Source of the DNA: Nageia nagi
Lineage: Eukaryota > Pinophyta
DNA length: 64,000 bases
NCBI GenBank assembly: GCA_050084985.1
Contig: JBITNC010000001.1
Coordinates: forward strand, 24,118,001 to 24,182,000
Direction of reading: 5' to 3'
The notes beneath the pieces are model-generated. The model searched no databases and was not told where the DNA came from. It was given only the letters and a program-made list of their open reading frames with translations. A program made the translations under genes and the position numbers. Of this stretch, positions 56,970 through 64,000 are shown one piece after another; positions within the stretch are counted from its first letter, which is position 1, and each line of letters begins with the position of its first letter.

Positions 56970-59195
56970 GATTTTGTGCCTTTAGCATACTCCTTAAGGG
57001 ATTTTTAACCAAAAAGTGCTCTAACGATGCATTTTGCATATTTCTTAAGGTTTTGGAGCCTTCAAACACTCCATAGGATTGAAAATTAGTGCCTAGCTTT
57101 TGGAGGCACTTTCTTTGGTCAAAATCAAAATTTTGAAAGTTTAAATATCCTTATTTTCTCCTTCTCCACCCAATCAAGTGCAAAAAATCGAATTTTGGTG
57201 GGATTTTGAGCCTTTCCCTTGGATTTAGGTGCCATTTTTCATTTTTTTGAATTCTCCAATGGCTTGCAAACCTACGCCTGACTTTTTGGGGGATTTTTAA
57301 TGCTGAAATTTCAAATTTTGCTTATCTAAACATGCTTAGAATGCCTTCTTCCATGCAACCATGTAGAAAAACTTGATTTTTTTGCAAAATTTTCATTCCT
57401 CCTCATGCTAGGCGCCATTTTTCAGCCCATTCGATTTGGAAAAATTAGCAAACCTGTGCCTACGACTTTGGGCCACTTTCCTTGCTCAAAATCGAAAAAT
57501 TGCAAGTTTAAATGTGCTCAAAATCATGTTTTCCATGCAATTAACCCCTGAGATTCGAATTTTGAGGTAACATTTTCAGTTTTCTTCATCCTAGGAGCTA
57601 GATTTCACTCCATTGGATTTCCAATGACATGAAAAACTGCGTCTTCCTTGTGGGGGCCTTTTCATTGCTCAAAATTCAAATTTTACAAGTTTAATTGTGC
57701 TAGAATTGAGGTTTTTCACCCAATGAACACCTTGGGATTGAGGTTTTGGTCAAAAAACATTCCATCTTGTCATTCTAGGCACCATTTTTCATGCCAATGG
57801 ATTTGGAAAAATCTAGAAACTTGCGCCTAGCATTTTGGAGGTCTTTACTTGCTCAAAACCAAAAATTTCGAGACTTGATATGGCTTAAAACCATAATTTT
57901 CACTCATTCATGCATTTATATATCATTTTTATTGCATTTTCATTTTTTTTCCATTTTCTAGGTGCCAAAATGCACTTCTATAGATTTCACATAGGCTTGA
58001 AAAACTGCGTATAGCCTTTGAGTGCCTTAGACTTGGTCAAAATCAAAAATTTCGAGTCCTAATTGTGATAGAATTCACCTTATCTCTCTGAATACACTCT
58101 TAGACTCAAATTCCAATACCATTTGCATTTATCTCCGAGAAATGTGCACCATTTTTCCCCCACTTGGGTCTTCAATACCTTGGGAAAACGTGCCTAGGGC
58201 TAAGGGTACTCAAACTTACACTTTCAATCCATTCCTGACTAAATCTATGCATTTCTGGCCATTCCTGACGTTTCGAGCTCAACCTCAATCAAAATAAAAT
58301 GCCCTTTCCGACACCTTTGAGCTCAACCTCTGCATTTTTGATGATTTTTGAGCTCAAACAATGCAAAAAAAGACCATTTCCGACTTTCGGGGTTCAACGT
58401 TGTTATTTTTCGTCATTTACGACATTACTACGCTTAAAGTATTCATTTCTGCCCATTTTGGCATTTTCGGGCTCCAAGTGTGAAAAAATGACCTTTTTCG
58501 ACATTTTCGAACATTTTTTGGCCATTCTAGGCTTAACTTGTCATTTTTGGTCATTTCCGAGCTTTCTGGACTCAAATTGTGCAAAAACGCACATTTTCAT
58601 AATACTAACCATTTTCCTGTTCAACTGTGACCAAAATGCACTTTTCTACCATACTTGCCCTTTTCCAGCTTTTAGGGGTCAACTTTCACAAAAACGTCCA
58701 TTTTTTTCATCCTTATCAATTTCACTGCAACCAAACTCAAATGTGACAAAAACACACCCTTTTGTCACCTGGGTACATTTACACCCAAATTCTACAAAAA
58801 AACGCGCCTTTCTATTGCGCTAGGAACTTGTGAGCTCAATCTCTGCAAAAACACATCCTTTTGTCAACTGGACACTCTTGCACTCGAATGCTGCAAAAAA
58901 GTGCCTTTTTCGCCTGTTGGCCACTTTGTGAAAAACTCCCTTCCTAGTCACTGTCGTGCTCCAAAACTACATCCTACTTGATGTTGCTTGAAACTAGGCC
59001 ATGAATGGTTGTTGGATACATTGAACTGCCTTGGTGCCTCTGAGGGTACTTGCATGCACTGCTTCATCACTTGGCCACTCTTACTCTTCACTCTGGCCGT
59101 TGTCTAGTCATCTTCAAGAAATATCATCCATTTCCTTAAAAAAAAGTAGGGTCCCTAAAATGCTGCATCTTGGGGTGTGTTGTGCGGGCACAACA
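56970..59195 (-). repeat. Element H U3 with 183-bp array
   Basis: Inverse boxes (GCGCCTAG type) at 57090, 57276, 57458, 57639, 57823 and 58007, period 181-186 bp. A short-unit GAGCTCAAA array lies at about 58220-58900. The terminal palindrome is at 59178-59195. The 174-residue plus-strand frame at 58299 is just the short-unit array. Confidence 0.8.
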
Positions 59196-59438
59196 AGTCC
59201 CTACAAAAAATGTGAGTTAACAGTTATTACCTCTACTACACCACTTAATCTGATTCCCAAACAAGACCTACACAATTTAAAGCTCATATTAACGACACAA
59301 GCTTTCCAATAGACAACTCGGGGTATCAATCCTTACAAGAGGAGTCTAGTAATGCGTTCTCACCTACATGCTGGGTTGCTTTCCCGTCTTGATCGTATGA
59401 GCGATCGTCGAGTAAGAGGAAAGGTTTCCTTCCCAACA
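59196..59438 (+). repeat. Family-A U5 fragment
   Basis: Matches 63685-63904 (TTAACAGTTA...CCTCTACTACACCAC) and ends TTCCTTCCCAACA. H is inserted at its left edge. Confidence 0.75.
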
Positions 59439-59545
59439 GGGTGGAGTATCTGGTGATCTCTGTAGCAGGTGGAAAGAAACAACTAGAAATAAATAACCTT
59501 CTGAGGGGTGGGACTCATGCTAGAGAAATCCAGATGTAGCGAGCA
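59439..59545 (+). other. Sequence just inside a family-A element
   Basis: About 107 bases after the LTR end CAACA. A convincing primer-binding site was not recognised. Confidence 0.4.
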
Positions 59546-60554
59546 TGTGATGTTCCAAAATCACCCTCAATAAAAACGACAACTATGGTATTCAAACCCT
59601 CAACCAATGAAGCAAACACACCCACGTTGGGCCCCTAAGGCACCCAAGGACACTACCATGCAGATGTGAGCCTCCCAACGCCTCCACGCAACCCCTACAC
59701 CCTGACATCAACCCTCTAGGGCACACACCAACACTTGGCATGTCAATGAAATCCCAACAAATGCATATGCAATGCTTGAACACCCACGAATGCAATACAG
59801 CTTCCAACACCAATATACAAGAGACTCAACACATATACAACAATGAACCACAAATGGAGACAAACACAATGAGATGGATTATATTATGATATGATGATGG
59901 AGTACAATGAAGAATTCAATAGATCATATCTAGGGTTCAAAACCCTCTTCAAGCCAAACACCAATAGGAAAGACTCACTCCCTCAGACTCCGAATCCTCT
60001 CCTGCAAAGGAGCCTCCTTAAACCCTTGCAACCAATGAAGGTAGAAGATTTCCCTTGGAATACCACCGGATGGACTAGGTGACCCACCTAAGTCATAGAA
60101 TGCCAAGCTCCCAACCCTATCACTCCTCTACACGCCATCTAGGAATAATGCTAAGCACCGTCAAGACTTGAATGCCCAATCGGGTTCAGTATAGAAGAAG
60201 TATAATCAATAGTTAACCTCCTCATGGAGCTCCATTCTCAATATATAGCCTCACGTGTCTATCCATCATGCCTCGTTATCATCCCAAGCCAAGTCTATTC
60301 CAACGTTGGGGTCAACAAGTCAACCATGCCAACGTGGGGGTCCTATTGGCCCAGTATGCTAACGTGGGGTTCCCACGGGCCCAGTGTGCCAACATGGGGG
60401 TCATAAAGGCCCTCAAGGCTTATGTGGGGTCTAATGGGCCTCCTCAAGCTGACGTGGGGGTCCAAGTGACCTCATAAGCCAATGTGGGGTATGTGGGGCC
60501 CTCCCAACGCTGGTATGCTCCTCTATGCAACTCTGGACTATACAAGACTCATAC
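59546..60554 (-). repeat. LTR M of the B/C family, truncated
   Basis: Minus-strand LTR lacking its first part (TGTGACGTCCC end). The R-U5 end is complete (GGAACATCACA at 59546). Contains the CCCCAACGTTGG minisatellite at about 60300-60460. Confidence 0.85.
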
Positions 60555-60556
60555 AA

Positions 60557-61601
60557 GAAAGGTCACACCCCCCGATCCTTGTCCACTAAAACCTGTACTA
60601 TGTGATATCTCTTGTGTACTATAGTGCCAAATTGTATTTGTCAAGCAGATATCTTAGAGATATTCCTTGTAGGTGGTCATGTTCATGTTTGTAGCTTAAG
60701 ACAAGAGACATACTTGGTTATGTAAAACCCACTTGTGAGCCCCTAGCGGGACATCTCTCTCTTAAGTAGTCATGTTAGTGTGTTGTAGGTTGGAGATCCC
60801 AAGTTGTGGGAATCCCGAGTCCTAGTGTTCCAAGATGGTCGTCATGCTTGCGCCTCCTCAAGAAGGGCCCCACACCTCAACGTTGGCTCATCGGGCTTCC
60901 AGGAACCCCACGTTGGCACTTCAGGTTAACTGGGACCCCACGTTGGCATTATCGAGCCTTATGTTGTTGTGTTGGCATTTCGAGACACAATAATGGTGTG
61001 TTAAGTCGCTGGGCCCCTCCAGATGCCCAACGTTGGATTAGAAGGCTTATGGATGACTTCAAGGTGAACTATTGACTGGAGCTTATAAATACTCGAGGGG
61101 AGCTCATTTGGAAATATCTGAACTGTTGCTATTACTACTTCTAGTCTGTGTGACTATCTGAGCTTAGCGACACTGAGTATACATTCCTATATAGAGCGTC
61201 TAGAGGATAACTGGGCTGCAGGATCCTAGTTTTATAGGGTATAGGTGGAGCACCTTGCCAATCCGATGGAATCCGAGGATTTGTTCCTTTCATTCAATTG
61301 AATATCCGATGTTCGTGGAGAGCCCGTTTAGTGGGGAGGAGACGAAGACTGAGGGAGCAGATCTATCACATTGATTTACTTTGATTGGTGTATGTCTGAA
61401 TTGGCTTAGGAAGCCTACAGCTGCCTATTGGCCATTGTATGAGTTGTATTTCATTCCGCATTATTAATACATATCCAAGGGCTTGGGATCTCATTCTTGT
61501 TATGTGTTATTGACTCATATGTGCACACATTGAGGGTTTTCGAAACCCTAGTGGGTTTTTATTTTTTGTATTTGGCACAAGTGTTCATTTGGAACATTAC
61601 A
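60557..61601 (+). repeat. LTR K, diverged relative of the B/C family
   Basis: Starts about GGTCACACCCC and ends GGAACATTACA. Has CCCCACGTTGGC units (60889-61045), a TATA box TTATAAATAC at about 61084, and R-U5 text like GCGTCTAGAGGATAACTGGG that echoes C. Boundaries approximate; no duplication found. Confidence 0.6.
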
Positions 61602-61985
61602 TACTACCTGAAGTCCTATAGGTAGAAATCCAATTAAATCCTGAAAAGGGAGGGAGCCCCTTAACCCAACTCTCATGTGTCTCTAAGAAAAGAATCAAAT
61701 CTGATTGATGGATGATGTCGTGAACTAAACCAAGAGATGACCAATGCATTCCATTGTAGCTCCACACTGAGACTGAAGTACGGAGAGGTCTGGAGAGGCT
61801 CCTGGTCAACATCATTTGGCAAGGGGCTAGGCTTTAGGCAAACTTGCAGTAGGGGAGTCTCTGATTCAAGCTCAACAGTTCCATATCACTGCCCACTTAT
61901 CCAATTTTCTAGCTTCTGCAACCTCCTTCCTAGTTGTAGCAAATTCTTGAGCTTGCGTTCCTTTAAGATCTTCATCAATGTAGAT
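61602..61985 (-). pseudogene. LINE endonuclease fragment
   Basis: Minus-strand VWSYNGMHWSSLGLVHDIIH, then SDLILFLETHESW and PFSGFNWISTYR. This is the amino-terminal part of an APE-type endonuclease (N of the first motif, E of the LETH motif kept). It may belong to the same LINE family as 40985-43386. The part beyond about 61830 is less sure. Confidence 0.7.
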
Positions 61986-62857
61986 GCGATCAAATAGAGA
62001 AGGGAGGATCTTTTTGGCCCTTGAAACAGAGAAAAACTAGTATCTTTTGAAAATTTCCAAAAAGCTTCAAAAATTCCCATTACAGAGCTAGGTGACACAT
62101 TTGGGCATGATTTCTTGAAAAGAGAAGAAAAAAAAGCTTTTTGTCTTGCTCCAATGGTTGACAAATGGCAAAATCCAAATTTTGGGCAAAAATGAAAATT
62201 TTGACAATCATGTGTAGAATGGTGAGGAGCATCCATCACCCTTGGAATTTTTGAAAAAAATTGAAATTTGAGCAAGATAAAACTATTTGATCATTTTGGA
62301 GAGGTAGGGTTTTGAAAAAGCTTGAACCACTTCCATCTGACCAATGTGAACGCGGATATTTTGGCAAAAAGCTCAAACTCAAAATAAAAAATGTGGTTAT
62401 TTTGAGGAACACCAAGCTAAGCATCCTTAACCTTGGAGGAATTACGCAAAAAGTGAGCATCCACACTTGCAAGTGAGCTCATTGCCAAAAACCTCCAAAA
62501 TACAAGGAAAAAGGCTCAAAAATCCCAAGTTTTGCTCCCCAACTCCAAAACCCTTCAAACAAAGCTCAACACCTTCAAGATCCATCTATGGCCATATAAG
62601 ATCCTTCTAAGCACTTTTTAAATTTTTTATAAATCTAAAGTGGTTAAAAGGATGAATGTTTTCTTCATAACAAGATCCATAAAAGCTCAAGCTCCAGAAG
62701 ATCCTTTGTAAAAGAATCAATTGTCATGTATATAGATCTAAAGTGGTTAAAAGGATGAATGTTTTCTCCTACCACTTCAAATGTAATTTCGTTTTAATTT
62801 GCATTTCAATTAGCCTAGATTAGAATTAGGGCAACACCAAAACTGAGCTCCAAAAAG

Positions 62858-62867
62858 TCTATAAATA
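62858..62867 (+). promoter_or_regulatory. P2 TATA box of A'''
   Basis: TCTATAAATA, preceded by TTAGGGCAACACC as in A'' (TTAGAGCAACACC). Confidence 0.65.
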
Positions 62868-63241
62868 GACAATAAGGGTTCTCATTTTTAAGAAGTATGT
62901 TCAAGTCCAAGAAAAGGCTAATTTTCATGAAAACTGAAAATTTTTGTAATTGAAGAGCAAATTGATGTACATGTGCATAACTCTCTTATGACCATAATAC
63001 AAGTGGCTAAAAATTGATTCAAAGTGTGTTTTCGTCTATTGGAGTTGTGGATTGACCCTTTAAGAGTAATTTGTTGGAAACTTTTCAAAAATGTTTGAAT
63101 TGTCTTGAATTGTTGTTAATCCATCTCTTACATTTTACATGTTTTGTATTCTGAATTGACTTTTCTCTTAAGACATCTTCCTATACTTCTTGTTCAAAAC
63201 CATTCACCTCCACTCACACTTAGTCCATTCGATTTCCACGA

Positions 63242-63557
63242 TCCTGCTTGCAAACTATCGACACTCAGTTCCACTCTTTGCTCATCTTTGGAATGATTGG
63301 ACAGCAATCATTCGTTTCAAAGACTTGATTCAATTGAACAAGATTTCTTAACCAATCTGAGAGAAAGAAAATTTAGACAATGATATATTATTTCCTCAAT
63401 TCTGCTTGCAAACTATCAACAATCATTTCCACTCTTTGCTCATCTTTGAAATGATTAGACAACAATCATTCGTTTCAAAGACTTAATTCAATTGAACAAG
63501 ATTTCTTAACTGATCTGAGAGAGAAAATTTGGACAATGTTATATTGTGACTGCCTCT
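63242..63557 (+). repeat. 158-bp tandem duplication in U5
   Basis: Two copies, CTGCTTGCAAACTATC at 63244 and 63402, ending near GACAATGTTATATT. About 90% identical by eye. Confidence 0.88.
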
Positions 63558-63904
63558 TTAAAATCTACCCAATATTTCACCTCATTCTCACTTTTCTTCT
63601 CTTCACTTTTTCATTTTCTTTAAAACTCATAGCAACTTTCGAACTATCGCATGATAAACACATTGACCTTATAAAAAACTTGTGTTAACAGTTACTACCT
63701 CTACTACACCACTCAATTGATTCCCAAACAAGACCTACACAATTTAAGCTCGTATTAATGACTCGAACTTCCAATAGAAACCTTGGGATATCAATTCTTA
63801 CAAGAGGAGTTTAGTAACGTGTTCTCACCCACTATTGGGTTGCTTGCTTGTCTTGATCATCTCACGGTGATCGCTGAGTAAAAGGAAAGATTTCCTTCCC
63901 AACA

Positions 63905-64000
63905 GGTTGAGGGAGAGAACTCAAGACCACAATATGAAAGGATAATGAATTTGATGAAGCCTTGCTGGAAATAGCTCGTTAGAATCATTGGCAGCTAGAA
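63905..64000 (+). other. Sequence inside a family-A element, to window end
   Basis: Follows the LTR end. GGTTGAGGGAGAGAAC starts it; no tRNA match recognised. Confidence 0.4.

Larger units (their letters stand above)
51677..59195 (-). mobile_element. Element H: family-A unit, minus strand, left end truncated
   Basis: Starts TGTTGTGCCCGCACAACA at 59195. Minus-strand order is U3, P1 (56969), leader, ORF1 group (55400-52610), then two unrecognised frames to the junction with A' at 51677. Parallel to G, but the P2-U5 end is not present. The right flank begins AGTCC; the matching left duplication was not found. Confidence 0.7.
61990..63904 (+). repeat. Family-A LTR A''' (3' two-thirds)
   Basis: AT-rich U3, P2 at 62858, AGCAAATTGATGTACATG near 62950, end TTCCTTCCCAACA at 63904. 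Direct repeat CTAAAGTGGTTAAAAGGATG at about 62636 and 62736. No ORF1 cassette. Confidence 0.7.

Noticed and set aside
58299-58823. 174-residue open frame
   Set aside because: Made from the short GAGCTCAAA/TGCAAAAA units of the H U3; similar frames arise in each copy of that array.
1-64000. Search for host genes, rRNA, tRNA, CRISPR arrays or organelle DNA
   Set aside because: Nothing convincing by eye. All strong coding signals belong to transposable elements, and the remaining gaps show no clear gene.

Overview
The window is nuclear plant DNA made almost entirely of nested transposable elements. I see no intact host gene, rRNA, tRNA or CRISPR array. Evidence for a plant: Ty1/copia and Ty3/gypsy chromodomain elements, primer sites matching plant initiator-Met tRNA, 5-bp target duplications, a plant-type LINE and a hAT-like element with an 8-bp duplication. 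The density and depth of nesting suggest a large genome, perhaps a gymnosperm; that is inference only.

Left third (1-29949). The oldest layer is a decayed Tat-like gypsy element, 'T' (+), in three pieces: 1-1897 (gag tail, protease), 13239-13432 and 21467-about 22900 (RNase H, reverse transcriptase). A copia element (1898-13233, TSD CGATG) interrupts it. That copia is itself split by a nearly intact chromovirus 'F' (6091-12200, TSD AGATA, 1,567-codon gag-pol). A second insertion in T is 'G' (13433-21461, minus, TSD AGCTG): one 8.0-kb unit with LTR-type ends that holds a long U3, a promoter P1, an accessory ORF family (ORF1), a second promoter P2 and a U5, but no pol. Next come a P1-ORF1 fragment, a 3-kb family-A LTR and a deleted chromovirus 'J' (26993-29949).

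Middle (30487-49086). Two non-autonomous gag-protease elements of one family, C (30487-38190, +, TSD TTACT) and B (43883-49086, minus, TSD GGGAA/GGGCA), lack RT, RNase H and integrase. C carries two solo LTRs: D, with clustered GATCGT/ACGATC palindromes, and E, a sibling LTR with TSD GGCTA. Between C and B lie an 857-bp hAT-like element (TSD CTATAATC) and a broken LINE.

Right part (49087-64000). This is mostly family-A LTR material: A' (+, interrupted by B), H (minus, with ORF1 relatives and two unidentified ORFs), further LTR fragments, and a second LINE fragment. Family-A U3s contain a tandem array of about 183 bp per unit, or about 363 bp in some copies.

How the pieces may work together: only F looks close to functional. 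The gags of B and C are clearly related to F's, and the LTR tips of B, C, F and J share TGTRAYGTCCC. B and C may therefore have depended on a chromovirus like F. The family-A units, with an accessory gene behind its own promoter and a leader 3' splice site, are the least familiar objects here and the best candidate for something undescribed.
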